This document shows, one piece after another, positions 1 to 10,330 of a DNA stretch of 64,000 nt. Positions within the stretch are counted from its first letter, which is position 1. Each line of letters starts with the position of its first letter. Below the pieces are notes generated by a model. The model ran no database searches. It was not told the DNA's origin and was given only the letters and a program-made list of their open reading frames with translations. Source of the DNA: Odiellus spinosus (lineage: Eukaryota; Arthropoda; Arachnida; Opiliones; Phalangiidae); the NCBI GenBank assembly GCA_963920705.1, contig OY987225.1, positions 34,449,458 to 34,513,457 on the forward strand. The letters are read 5' to 3'. The position numbers and the translations under genes are program-made.

Positions 1-480
1 TAAGATATATAATATTTATTAATAATAAAGAAAGTTTTTTTTTTGTACTGGGTATTAAATTTATTATTTCGTAATCTAGCCTTGATATAAAAGATTTTAA
101 TTAAATTTAGAAAAAAAAATTATGGTAAAAATTGTCGAGATTAAATATATTTAAAAATTATTCCCGGATTAAAAGTTATGGAAAATTATAAATATTATTT
201 CATTTTTTCTCAAGATTTATTTTGGATTTAAAAAATTAGTTTTCTAAATTAAAAATTGAGAATTTAAATAAATTTTTTAGAACTAAAAATTGTGAATTTC
301 AAATTATTTTTCTGACCTAATTTGAAAATTATAAAAAAAACTTTAACCAAATATTAATTAAAATTTATTTTTAAATAAAAATTATGAAAATTTATAGAAA
401 AAAACTTCTACAACTAAATATTATATATTATATATAATCATAATTTAAATTAAATCCAACTAAACATCATTTAAAAAATA
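1..480. other. AT-rich DNA, no gene seen
   Basis: Almost pure A/T sequence with short, decayed repeats of a motif like AAAATTATGAAAATTTA. No long frame, splice-like exon or inverted repeat is visible. It looks like an old degenerate minisatellite or simply low-complexity intergenic DNA. Confidence 0.6.
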
Positions 481-893
481 TTTTGGGCGATTTTGGGTGA
501 TCAAACTCGAAAGTTTATTAAATTTGAACGCGACCTAGACCCTGGAGGGTTGGAGGTGGTGTTATTCAAAAAATAAATAAAATGAGTATATTTATAGTGC
601 ATAGGCGTAAAGTTGAAATTAGCACGAATGGTTGCGGCGATTGGAGGCCCCCCTAAAATCTCAATGTTTTTGCTCGCGCGCCTAAAGTAAACGGAGGAAG
701 AGTAGGAGATATTGGGAGGGGGGGCCAAGACTCCAAGAGTCTCGATTAGCTCATTTCAAAATATCGAACATTCTTAAAATTTATTTCGGCTCGCGTACCA
801 CCAACGAGAGCCTTAAAACTCTCAAGAGATCTAGACAACTTATTTCCACACGCGGGTAAGGGGAATAATCTCTTCGCTGTCTTAAGAAACAAT
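481..893. other. unassigned intergenic DNA
   Basis: Less AT-rich than the preceding 480 bases, with G-rich patches near 540-560 and 710-725. The only frame (about 75 codons on the minus strand at 501-728) has no recognisable domain and low complexity. I see no gene here. Confidence 0.5.
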
Positions 894-1218
894 TTAAAGG
901 GACACTGCAGTAACCGACAACTTTCTATTTTAAACGGATTAATAAACTACATACTGATAATCACGCGCAGAAAACGCCCTCCACTTCCCTTCTCGCAATC
1001 TGATTGGGCACAGACTCGTTAACGACAATATATCAAATTCTCTAGTTAAGTCTACTTTCAGAGCACTACTGGTAATGTTCGTTAACGACGAGATATGATC
1101 CTAGTTAAGCCTACTTTTCTAATAAAGTTAAATACAGATTTCTAGGTTAATTTTTGTTAGTAGTATTATTATTTTACAGGAGAATTAGGCCTATTTAAAC
1201 GTTGCATTCTCCCTTTAA
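894..1218. mobile_element. candidate TTAA-type MITE
   Basis: The left end reads TTAAAGGGACACTGCA and the right end, on the opposite strand, reads TTAAAGGGAGAATGCA, so the two ends form an imperfect inverted repeat bounded by TTAA (894-897 and 1215-1218). Kolobok/T2 transposons are known to use TTAA targets and to have ends starting TTAAAGGRR, which fits. The interior has no coding capacity. It carries two copies, 63 bp apart, of a segment starting CGTTAACGAC (1017 and 1080) that runs on into TAGTTAAGYCTACTTT. The pairing of these two ends is my inference. Confidence 0.5.
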
Positions 1219-1982
1219 AGAGTTTTAAGCTTCTCGGGTAGTTAACGGCCCAACGGGAGAAATATAATTCTTTAAAAGAAGGGGGGCTTTCATCCGACCA
1301 CGGACTGACATTCGAATATTCCAACCACGCCTAGAAATAAGAATAATAATAATAAAAAAAAAGATATATATAAATATATATGGCGAAGCTTTAACGTTTT
1401 AAGATTTTAGCTTCGCTCAGACTACACGCTGAGATTTTGTACATTTTCAAGTTGGAGATATTACGAAGGAAAGCGGTTAACTCCCCGCCAAAAATATCCG
1501 CCCGCTTCGGAGTTTTATTCGCATATTATTATTTAATTTACCCGACGCCCAAAATCATCCTTAAATAAATATACTACGGACTCGACTCGTGGCGCCACTC
1601 TCGTGACGTCATTCAAATTTAACGCGCAATAACATTTAGAACAGAAATTTTTTAGTATACTTTGTATACTAATAATTAATTCATTATTAACACGTAATTA
1701 AAATTAAATACGAACGCGACTTATTTTTTCTTTCTTTTAAGATAAAAATAAAAGGCGCTAAGATATTGGACCGAGTTTAAGGGAATTACGTAGTAGATTA
1801 AAAGGCGCACTCAGCAAATGCTTTCTTAGAATTCCTCGCCCAAAGAAAGATCTTAGGTACATCCCATAGCTACACTAACACGTTGCTAAGACTATCTTCT
1901 TAAAGGTAAGGTGAAAAATCAAGTGTTTTTTATCGATTATTCCACTAATTATAAGATCTATCCGCTTATTATTCGGGAAATA
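1219..1982. other. intergenic DNA without a gene
   Basis: Mixed AT-rich sequence. It contains a small perfect hairpin (1652-1672) and scattered GGCGC words near 1750-1810. No frame or splice-bounded exon is convincing. Confidence 0.5.
1652..1672. repeat. short perfect palindrome
   Basis: Arms TTAGTATAC and GTATACTAA flank a TTT loop. It may be a cruciform or simply a chance palindrome in AT-rich DNA. Confidence 0.7.
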
Positions 1983-2184
1983 GATCCCTTCAACCAATCG
2001 CGTAACGCCCTGCCTTTCCAGGCAACAAAATACTGGTGGCACGCGCTTTGTCGCGCGCGATTACAGCGCGAGATGTGATATATAAAGCGCGCGCGATGTA
2101 AAAAACGTGGCGCGCGACATAGCGCGTGCCACGAGTATTTTGTTCGCTGAAAGGCAGGGCATTACGCGATTGGTTGGAGGGATC
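1983..2184. mobile_element. palindromic foldback MITE, 202 bp
   Basis: The first and last ~36 bases are inverted repeats: the left starts GATCCCTTCAACCAATCGCG and the right ends with its near-complement, ...GGTTGGAGGGATC. Complementarity continues inward (ACAAAATACTGGTGGCACGCG against its mirror near 2125-2150), so almost the entire element can fold on itself. The centre is rich in CGCG. The open frame that spans it is a by-product of the palindrome. Target duplication is unclear. No transposase is encoded, so this would be non-autonomous. Confidence 0.85.
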
Positions 2185-2524
2185 AATGATATCCGGATCT
2201 ATTTTGATTTTTAAAATCATTGGGATATGTTATTACTACGCGGATACGTCTTAGAATTAGTAAAAGAATCGAATAAAAATCACATGGTGTTCCTCCTTAC
2301 CCTCCCTTTAAAGACTAAGACAAGAAAGAAGTCACCTCGTAAAAAAAGGTTTGACCTCTACACGCCAAAACCAAAAATATATATATGTATCTCCATAAAT
2401 AAATACGCTGATACTGTCAAAGGTATATGATGAGTAAAAGCTAAGCTTCTAAAGACGTATTGATATCACGCACGAAAACCACCGAGTGATATCTACGATT
2501 AAAGAGATAGTGAAATATTTTAAT
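2185..2524. other. intergenic DNA without a gene
   Basis: AT-rich sequence with a TTAA-type right end (CCTCCCTTTAA, near 2301-2311) for which I found no clear partner. No coding signal. Confidence 0.45.
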
Positions 2525-2680
2525 TTAAAGTGAAGACATCATGAATTTTTCACGAACTACAAATGGAAATTGAGTAGCATTTTCTGGCAGAGTTAAAAAA
2601 CGATTCAAATTATATATACATACGCGGAATAGAACAAAATTACCGAACTGAAAAAATAATAATTTAAAATATTATTAAGC
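2525..2680. mobile_element. fragment of the E-box MITE family
   Basis: It begins TTAAAGTGAAGACATCATGAA and continues with a block (ACGAACTACAAATGGAAATTG, then ATATATACATA and AGAACAAAATTACC) that recurs in the copies at 44.8 and 52.5 kb. The half with the CACGTG box is missing, so this is a truncated or decayed copy. Confidence 0.6.
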
Positions 2681-2935
2681 CTATTTCTAAAATTATTTCA
2701 ATTTCAATTGAAAAAAATTTGATCTCGTTTGAAAATATATTTAGATTCTCATCTATATCTAACGTTAATTTTCAATGATACAGAAAGATGAAGTCTAAGT
2801 TAACAAGGAGAGATGCAAATTGCGATTGGTACGAAGCTCGCGAATTGGCTTGATGGATTTAGGCCCCGAAGACCAAATCATTTACATTTCATTAAAACTC
2901 GGCATGGATTAATAATACACGAGTAGAAATCAGGA

Positions 2936-3272
2936 TTAAAGGGAGAATGAAACACAATAATAAGTGATTTATAATAGATTCCTTATCGTTTAAATCCAAG
3001 ATTAAAATAATTAAAACTTGCCCTGAAAATAGGCTTAGCTGGATTCACGGAGATCAGCTGAATTTATTGAAATTAATGGGTCAGCAACCAATCAAATGGT
3101 ATGGGAAGTCTCAAGGAGATCTCGCCTTAACGACTAGGCCTTTCTCATTGGTCGCTGAGACATAAATGCGAAGAAATTCAATGAATCCAGCTAAGCCTAT
3201 TTACCGGGTAAGTTTTAAATTAATTCATAGCATAATATTTGATAAAAATGCGAGATTACATACTCCCTTTAA
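2936..3272. mobile_element. TTAA-type MITE, 337 bp, carrying a nested element
   Basis: Ends are TTAAAGGGAGAATG (2936) and, on the opposite strand, TTAAAGGGAGTATG (ending 3272), with TTAA at both boundaries. This fits the Kolobok/T2 pattern of TTAA targets and TTAAAGGRR ends. The centre is occupied by a separate palindromic element at 3011-3218, so the structure looks nested. No coding capacity. Confidence 0.65.
3011..3218. mobile_element. palindromic MITE nested in a larger MITE
   Basis: Long terminal inverted repeats: the left arm contains ATAGGCTTAGCTGGATTCA and the right arm its exact complement, TGAATCCAGCTAAGCCTAT. Complementarity runs on through AATGGGTCAGCAACCAATC and its mirror near 3145-3170. 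Both ends read TTAA(A)AACTT. The element folds into an almost complete hairpin and encodes nothing. Confidence 0.8.
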
Positions 3273-3686
3273 GTAGACTCTGAAAACATATCCACGTCAT
3301 ATCAGTTATACGAAATACGTCAAAATTACGTGGAACTTTCAACACGACATGTCGGGGAAAATAACATTAAAGACCAAACGAGCAGCGCGAGGGGCGTAGC
3401 GACGTTCTAAACGGTTCCTTACAAATTAATTCCCACAAAATATCCACCCGAAAGGGGATCGCGTCATTTTTTGGGGGTATTTAGCTATTTAGGAAAAATA
3501 AAACGAAATGAACATCTGGTATTATGTTTAAATTAAATCGTATTGAGAAGGAGAGAGGTTCAATTGGGCTCAATTGCTTCCATTAAAGAGAAACACGAAT
3601 TATACCTTGTTTCTATCTTAAGTAACATCGAATTCAAATGGTTGTATATAAAATAGGTAATAAAATTACTATTCCAATAAAATAAA
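3273..3686. other. intergenic DNA without a gene
   Basis: AT-rich, with a GCGCGAGGGGCG patch near 3385. No exon-like frame or repeat boundary found. Confidence 0.45.
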
Positions 3687-4009
3687 TTAAAGGGAGGGTG
3701 AAGAAGAAAGGTTTTCTATTATTAATGCATTATGGAAATGTACTGGTCTGAATTGCGCCAAAAATTGGAGAAAAATCTGATTTTGGCATCGAATTAACAG
3801 GAGAAGATTCATCTGTACCTTTTTGAAGTAAAATATTAACGCGACACGCGCTGCTCTACGCGCGAGATTGCGCGCGCGTGAAAATAATCGAGCACGAGAT
3901 TTATCGCCATGATTCAAAGATTGGCTCGCAGCAGCGCGTGTCGAGGGGATTTTATTAAGCCAAAGGTACGGCTGGGCGTCTTTTGATTGGTCGGAGGTAC
4001 TCCTTTTAA
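3687..4009. mobile_element. candidate TTAA-type MITE with hairpin core
   Basis: Starts TTAAAGGGAGGGTG and ends, on the opposite strand, TTAAAAGGAGTACC; the match is weaker than in other copies. The core holds a clear inverted repeat: left arm 3815-3855 (GTACCTTTTTGAAG ... ACACGCGCTGCT) and right arm 3930-3969 (AGCAGCGCGTGT ... AAAGGTAC). The hairpin is certain; its membership in a larger TTAA element is inferred. Confidence 0.55.
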
Positions 4010-4380
4010 TTTAATAATGCCAAAACCAGAAGGTTTCCGATTTTTCGTACAATTCAAAGACTAACCAAAACTTGTCTCGTTTTAAGAATAAAAATTGCGC
4101 CATTTCTCTTCATCATCCTCATTTTAAGAACCCAAAGAAAATGGGCTAGATATTGCAAGTTGGTTTCATTTTATATTTATAAGTGGCAGTCTCATAATAA
4201 AATCAGGGATCAGTCCCGACCTCCCCCGTAAAGTTGGCCTCTCCCATCCTACGTACAATATTATTATTATCAGCAACTAGGAGAAAGCGGAAAAATTGCG
4301 AGTTTGGATACTTTAGCTCGCGCTTTTAGTATAGATAGAAGTTATATATGACGTATGTATGGAATGGATACGATGAAGAT
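4010..4380. other. intergenic DNA upstream of a promoter-like block
   Basis: No exon-like frame or repeat. It leads into a purine-rich run (4376-4435) that precedes the X-box/TATA block. Confidence 0.4.
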
Positions 4381-4461
4381 AAAGAAGGGGAGGGGGAGGG
4401 GGAGGGAGAGGGAGTGGAAAAGAAGAAAGAGGGAGGCTGCGCGCTTTTAGAAGAGAATATG

Positions 4462-4540
4462 GTTACCATGGCAACTTGGTGACATATTTAGATGACTGCG
4501 CGTGCCACCCTCCACCCCCTTCTCCACCCGCTATAAAAAG
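4462..4540 (+). promoter_or_regulatory. candidate promoter: X-box (RFX) plus TATA box
   Basis: GTTACCATGGCAAC at 4462-4475 is a near-perfect palindromic X-box, the site type bound by RFX factors (consensus GTNRCC, short spacer, RGYAAC). TATAAAAAG follows at 4532-4540, so initiation would be expected near 4562-4570. The sequence is purine-rich before the X-box and C-rich between the two sites. RFX factors control ciliary genes in animals; applying that here is inference. This is one of the most convincing promoter-like blocks in the window. Confidence 0.5.
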
Positions 4541-4684
4541 AGCTCCGTAGAGCGTAGAGCGAGCGCGTGTCTGCGGCTCGTGCCACGCACTGACAACTAC
4601 AAAAAAAAAAAGGAAATCCCATGGAGGATATATACCCTAGGGTACACGAGGAGTAGAAAAAAGAAGAGAAATAGAAAAGGAAAA

Positions 4685-4715
4685 ATGTGTAGTTCAAATG
4701 GAAATAGATCATCGC
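4685..4715 (+). CDS. possible first coding exon (very short)
   Basis: Downstream of the X-box/TATA block, ATG at 4685 opens ten codons (MCSSNGNRSS), and CGC|GTAAGG at 4713-4721 could be a 5' splice site. An earlier ATG at 4621 (CCCATGG) gives only 11 codons before a stop and would act as an upstream ORF. Without the next exon nothing can be said about the product. The call rests only on position relative to a promoter-like block, so it is weak. Confidence 0.2.
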
Positions 4716-4759
4716 GTAAGGTGTCCAACGTAAAAACTTATTTTAAAATTACATATATG

Positions 4760-5230
4760 TTATATTTTTTAATATTCATTATAATTTTAATTAAAATTAA
4801 TGAAATATCTATATTTATCGATTCGAATTAGTTTAAACTAAAATTGAATCACCCTACTATAGATTTAGAATAATTCCAATTAAAATAATTGTATTAAAAT
4901 TAAAACAAATCGAAATTAAATTAAAATAAAATGTAATTAAAATAATTCTTATCAAATGAAAAATAAATTAATCTAATTGAAATTAAAACAAAACGAAATT
5001 AATCGAATTTAAAATGAACGAAAGTAAAAAAATTAAAAGTTATAAAAATAAAAATTAATCAAATTAAAATTAAAATAAAACGAAATTAATCAAACTTTAA
5101 AATTAAATTAAACGTAATTATAATATCAATTATTACATCAATCAAATGGTAATAATTATAATAATAAAATCAATCTATTTGTAAGAATTATAATTATTTA
5201 AAATAAAAGATTAAAAATTATATTGCCGCG
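4760..5230. repeat. degenerate AT-rich repeat
   Basis: Irregular repetition of AAATTAAAATAAAACGAAATT-like words, often with AACGAAATTAATC, spaced roughly 50-60 bp. It resembles a decayed minisatellite. No gene. Confidence 0.5.
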
Positions 5231-5289
5231 GTAAATAGAAACGCTGCTTTATGTCCAGCCCCTTATACAATTTTTCCAAAGAAAGAAGG

Positions 5290-5895
5290 CGCGGAGAGAG
5301 AGAGAGAGAAAAAAAATACAAACGATAGACATTCTAACTGGCATCAGAAAAAGAAGCAAAAAGATGGCAAGCTACATACCCATAGATATTCTAAAAAAAA
5401 AAAGGAACCAGTATGCAGCGTAGTTAAAACTAAATCGGAATGTTACGTAATGTTAAAACATGACGGAAATAAAAGTAGATGACATTTTGCTTATTTCTCT
5501 ACACAAACTACATTTGATCACGAAGCTGGGGGGTTAGAATGGTAAAGGGAGCTTTGGACTCGAGATGAGGTTATGGAAACTGTAAGAGTAAAGAAACGTA
5601 CAGTAGAAAGGGGGGAAACGCCCCCTCACCCCCCCAAAGGAAAGATGGAAAGAAACGGGAATAAAGGGCGGGTTGGGCAGAGGGGGGTAAGGAAACGAGG
5701 TTATTGATGGCTAGGGATGAAAAAACGCGGGGTGGATGGAAGAGGCTGGGGATGAGGAGGATGCGGAGAGAGAGAGAGAAGGATGAAATGAGAAAATGGA
5801 ATGAGTAGGATGGATGGAAAAGGAAATTCTGACGAGATGGGTCAGAGTTTCAGCAAAGAGGAAGAAGAGAAGAGGTGGGGGGGGGGGGGGGGGGG
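5290..5895. repeat. long polypurine tract ending in a G19 run
   Basis: The + strand is overwhelmingly A and G over about 350 bp (5540-5895), with (GA)n patches at 5296-5308 and 5767-5779 and an uninterrupted run of 19 G at 5877-5895. Such tracts can form triplex or G-quadruplex DNA. No coding frame. Confidence 0.8.
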
Positions 5896-6129
5896 TTTGA
5901 ACTGACCGATGGCCATTGGCCGAAAAAACGCCCCAGCGCCCAGTTACAATTTATGAGCAACGGACCAAGAGATTTTAAACGACAAACCCCAAACCCCAAC
6001 GTATAATACTAAGAGCTCTCGCTGTGTTTCGAGAAGAAATGCCTCTACAAAAATATGCCCACCAGATCCTTTGACCATTATACATAAGTTACAGTCTTAA
6101 AAGGAACCAAAACTCGATTGAATTCAATT

Positions 6130-6838
6130 TTAAACTTACGGTTATATAACTATATTTCTAGAATGTAATTAATTTTAATAATTTTAGTACAAAAGGTAGT
6201 TTAATTGTTCTGGATTAAGTACTTTTACGAAAACAACGGCGCGAAATCGGCCTTATCACCGCGGGTGCCAGAACGCGCGAGAATTAACTGTAGGCTCTAC
6301 AATAGCGAAATCACGTGACCCTAGTGATGAAGTAGATAGCGAGGAATTTAAAATATTATTAATATTTATTTTTACTGTGGCTGTAAATATTTCTATTCTA
6401 CATATCAGAAGCCGATGAAACCCTCCTTTGAAGTCTACTACTCTAATGTTCCATATAGCGCGCCTCTCTGTATGGGTAAAATTCACGATTTTAGGAGATC
6501 GGAGGGGTCCTACTTCATACCCCCCTGTCTACGGAAAAATGGAAATTCTCTCTCTCCACAAACGACGACGTTTTTTTGACGAACTTCCAAGGCTGCTAGA
6601 GATATTCGTTCGACGAACTCCCGCTCCGAAAATATCTACCGTTAGGAGGCGTACGAATCGCGCTTTTTGAAACTAACCCATACAGAGAGGGGTAGACGAG
6701 ACCCGGGAGTAATAGACTTCAAAGGAGGGTTTCATCGGCTTCTGTACATATGTATATATATTTCGAATCGTTTTTTAACCATCTTTCCCAAAATCTGACT
6801 GAATTTCCATTTAGAGTTCACGTGACAGCCTCACTTAA
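6130..6838. mobile_element. E-box MITE copy interrupted by another element
   Basis: The left part (6200-6400) has the family hallmarks: GGATTAAGTACTTTTACG, AGAATTAACTGTAGGCTCTA and GCGAAATCACGTGACC. After the inserted 339-bp element the family sequence resumes (ATATATATTT then CGTTTTTTAACCATC) and ends in the reverse complement of TTTAAGTGAGGCTGTCACG, with TTAA at 6835-6838. The uninterrupted homologue is at 44.03-44.32 kb. The left terminus is degraded, so the start is approximate. Confidence 0.7.
6406..6744 (+). mobile_element. 339-bp foldback MITE, copy 1, with 7-bp TSD
   Basis: Terminal inverted repeats of about 38 bp start CAGAAGCCGATGAAACCCTC and end in the complement. The flanks are identical 7-mers, TACATAT at 6399-6405 and 6745-6751. 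Inner segments also pair (CCTCTCTGTATGGGT against ACCCATACAGAGAGG), so it forms a long imperfect hairpin. CAG ends are common in hAT elements, but those usually make 8-bp duplications; P-type elements make 7-8 bp, so the superfamily stays open. No transposase is encoded. Confidence 0.9.
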
Positions 6839-7212
6839 ATTTTTCTGGCCTTTAAGGAAGTAATTTAAATTTCAAACGAGTCGTTTATTTGGAATTTCTC
6901 GTGTCTCGATTGAAGAACAGGAAAAACTTCCTCGGGGGCAAAACACGATAAACAAAACAATGTTAAATTATTGTTTACCGAGTTTTTACGGGGAAAAAAT
7001 ACGTACGTGGACCGGGAAATACCGACAAATAAAACGAATCAAAGAATTTACGGAATTACTTAGGAACAACTACAATAACAAATAATTCATAGTTTTCTCG
7101 AAATACTTTGAAAGGTAATTAAATTACTATTCAAATTTCAAAGACGAGTTAATTATCGATGGAAATTTACATCAATTGCAAGGTTACGACTTAAAATTTA
7201 TATTTACCAAAC

Positions 7213-7551
7213 CAGAAGCCGATGAAACCCTCCTTTGAAATCTATTACTCCCGGGTCTTGTCTACCCCTCTCTGTATGGGTTATTCTCAAAAAAGCGCGA
7301 TTCGTACGCCTCCTAACGGTAGATATTTTCGGAGAGGGAGTTCGTCGAACGAATATCTCTAGCAGCCTCGGAGTTCGTCAAAAAAACGTCGTCGTTTGTG
7401 GAGAGAGAGAATTTCCAATTTTCCGTAGACAGGGGGGTATGAAGTAGGACCCCTCCGATCTCGTAAAATTGGGAATTTTGCCCATACAGAGAGGAGCGCT
7501 ATATGGAACATTAGAGTAGTAGACTTTAAAGGAGGGTTTCATCGGCTTCTG
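7213..7551 (-). mobile_element. 339-bp foldback MITE, copy 2 (inverted), with 7-bp TSD
   Basis: This is the reverse complement of the element at 6406-6744 along its whole length, with scattered substitutions and the same total length. Flanking 7-mers are identical: ACCAAAC at 7206-7212 and 7552-7558. Two independent insertions with intact and different duplications confirm the element boundaries and the 7-bp target-site size. With copy 1 it makes a large inverted repeat spaced by 468 bp. Confidence 0.92.
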
Positions 7552-7558
7552 ACCAAAC

Positions 7559-9850
7559 TAGTATTTATGTTGAAAATATAATAAAGCCGAGGCTTAAGTG
7601 AAAGCATCGAGCATTTTAACTCGAATTTTTTTTATTAATTTCTTATAAAACTAAATAAAATTTTAAATTACTTCCTCGAAGAAAATCTTCAAATACGATT
7701 AAATTTAATTATATAAATTAACTTTAAATTTCGCTAAATATTGTTAAATATAAACCCACTTGTTATTTATTTAAAAACAGTCCAAGTTTTTTATTTTTTA
7801 AGAGGAAAATTAAATATTTTAGGTAGTTTATCGGTTTTAATTAAACTTAATGATTATTATAATTAATTATATAACTATATTTCAAATAATTTAAGTATCA
7901 TTAAACACTTTTCAACGACTATGACGTAACAAATAATGAACGCTACGCCACCTACCGAAGAAATAAAAATAAAAATAATTATATCAAACACGTAGTATCT
8001 TTTAACCTCCATCTTTATCAAGTTAATACGTTTTAGCTCTTAGGGTACTTTCCTTTATATATATTTGGGATAAGTTGATGGTGTGGGTAAGCTAAGGGAA
8101 GAAAGAAAATATTAGAAAGAGAGAGCGCGGTCAAGAATAAGCTGGAGGGAAAAAGGGATGCTGTAGAGATGTTAGGGAGGGATGGAGAATGGGAAGCTCA
8201 AGATCAACAACGTCCAGCGCATTCCCCCCTTCCCATCCCATCCTAAGAAGATCAAGGGGAGATTTTTTGCTCTCTTTCTACGTGGAGGATGCTACGTTAC
8301 AGTTTAGCCGGGATCGGAAGAGGCTGATCTACCGAGAGAAGCCGACAAAGAGGACCCGGCGACTAAAACGACGCCAAAGCCGATTGGTTCCTTCCCCTAC
8401 CACTTTCCCCTCCATCCAAACGCTAAAACACTAAGTATTTTCTATAAATAGGTATATATCTTAATTGGATTTTATCAAAGTATATTTATTAAGTATTTAA
8501 TATTAGATTATTTATTAATTTCAGATATTTCTGTTCAATTAAATTCGGGTATTATCCGTTCAAATCCTTAAAAATATACAGTTTATCATTTAATTTAAGT
8601 TATCCGAAGATAAAATAAGAAAAATAAGACTCGTATCCGATTTAACTGTTATCTGAATCGCGAACAGAGCTTTATAGTTGGAACTAAATGGGACCTCCTC
8701 AATCCAAATAAAACATCGATTTCAGCGTGATTTCCAGCCAACACTTAACGAAATCTAACAAAAATAGCTTTTTCTATAGTCGAGAAGGAAAAACCTAAAC
8801 AATTTATTGAAAAAGAAGGGGCCAAAATTCGCCAAAAACTGCTAACTGACCCATTAAGTAGAGTGGCTTTAGACATCCTTACCTACAAGCTCCAATTCTA
8901 GGACGAAAAGCGAATAAGGATAGGTATATTTCAAGCTTCTACTCCATCCGATAAACGTATTATTTCTCCATTATAATCTCATTCGGTATCTAGTCTTTAG
9001 CGCGTACGAACCTAAACTACCCCGTTAACTATATTATATATTTACTTAAAGATATAAAGGGAACCCTAAGTTCGCGCGCGCTATCAAATCAAGGTGAAAA
9101 ACCCTAACGTATACAATATTATCTCATTCGGTTTTGGGCGCGTGAACTGACTATAAATAAAAAGTAAGCGCGTGCGAGATGGGTTCGCGCGCGCGCCATT
9201 TTTTTTTATATACTTTTATTCACGATTAGTTTTCATAAAGGAACAAGGTTGAAGCGCGTTGATACGCTACGTTTAAAACTCATAGGGGTAAAAGTAGTTC
9301 ATTCTAACCGTCGAAGTTGGAGAGTTAAAACGTGGATAGAAACAATTAGACGAAATGACGTCGTAAAAATAGTAAAAGGGGGAGGTCCCATTCCAGACTG
9401 AGTAGGAATATGGCTATTATAGACCGATATGGTTAAACGTCGAGCGCCCATAACCAGCTCCATAACCGTTTATTCTTACGACGGGAGCGCCCTCCTACCG
9501 TCGCCTAAAAAAACTTCCAAATCCCGTAGAAAAGATCTAATGTTAGAACTTAGCCCTGAAAAATTCGAACGGTGCCACATGTCAGAAAAACATTAGCGCT
9601 AATGGATAGCGCGGGAGGCGCAAATATTACCCTTCAAACGTAGCCCACCCCCCAAAAAACATCGCACCCATGGATGGTAACACCCAAGAGGCTACTAACA
9701 ACTTCCCCATAGAGGGATTTAGGCGAAACTAGGGGAGGCTTTTTATTACGTAATGGTACATTTCACAAAACCTTCTCGAGGTACCATGGCGCTCTTCATG
9801 ACCAGTACAAGTATTACCACTCAAAAATTACATTTTCTACTGTTTTATAT
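7559..9850. other. intergenic DNA without a recognised gene
   Basis: AT-rich to about 8080, then a purine-rich block (8090-8200) and a somewhat GC-richer stretch to 8420. The 81-codon frame at 8189-8434 is basic and low in complexity and matches nothing I know. From 9000 to 9260 there are clusters of GCGCGC words. From 9300 to 9850 composition is mixed, with no frame worth calling. Confidence 0.4.
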
Positions 9851-10330
9851 AACTTTTTTTAATATCATATATGATAATTAATTTATTATATTAATTAATA
9901 AATTATAATTAACCCACTTAAGTATTAACGTAAAATTATTCAAATTAACATTGTTTCTGTAACGCTTTGATTTGACTAACTTTAGCTATTACATAATTAA
10001 AACGGATTCAGTTCACAGTCCCTTTAAATAATTTACTCGATATTTTTAGTATTAATTTAAATTGGTCTTAATATTAATAATATAAATTAAAAAAATTAGT
10101 CCAAATGATAATTATTAATTTAAATTAACCAAAAATTGGTTTGAAGGATAAAAATTTTAAATTTAAATCATTTAAATATTGATTTTAATAATAAAAATAA
10201 AAACACAATTTAAATTATTTTAAGTATTGGTTTTAATGACGAAAAATTATAATTTAAATTGGTTTTTATATTAATTAATTCAATTATAATTGAAGCCAAA
10301 TATTTTTTGATAGAAAGATGAAGCTAGGGT
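9851..10330. other. AT-rich DNA with degenerate repetition
   Basis: Words such as TTAATTTAAATTGGTTTTAAT recur every 60-70 bp, suggesting an old tandem repeat. No gene. Confidence 0.45.

Noticed and set aside
4502-4831. 109-codon plus-strand frame
   Set aside because: It begins upstream of and runs through the TATA box and then into AT-rich repeat, so it cannot be a normal coding region of that promoter.
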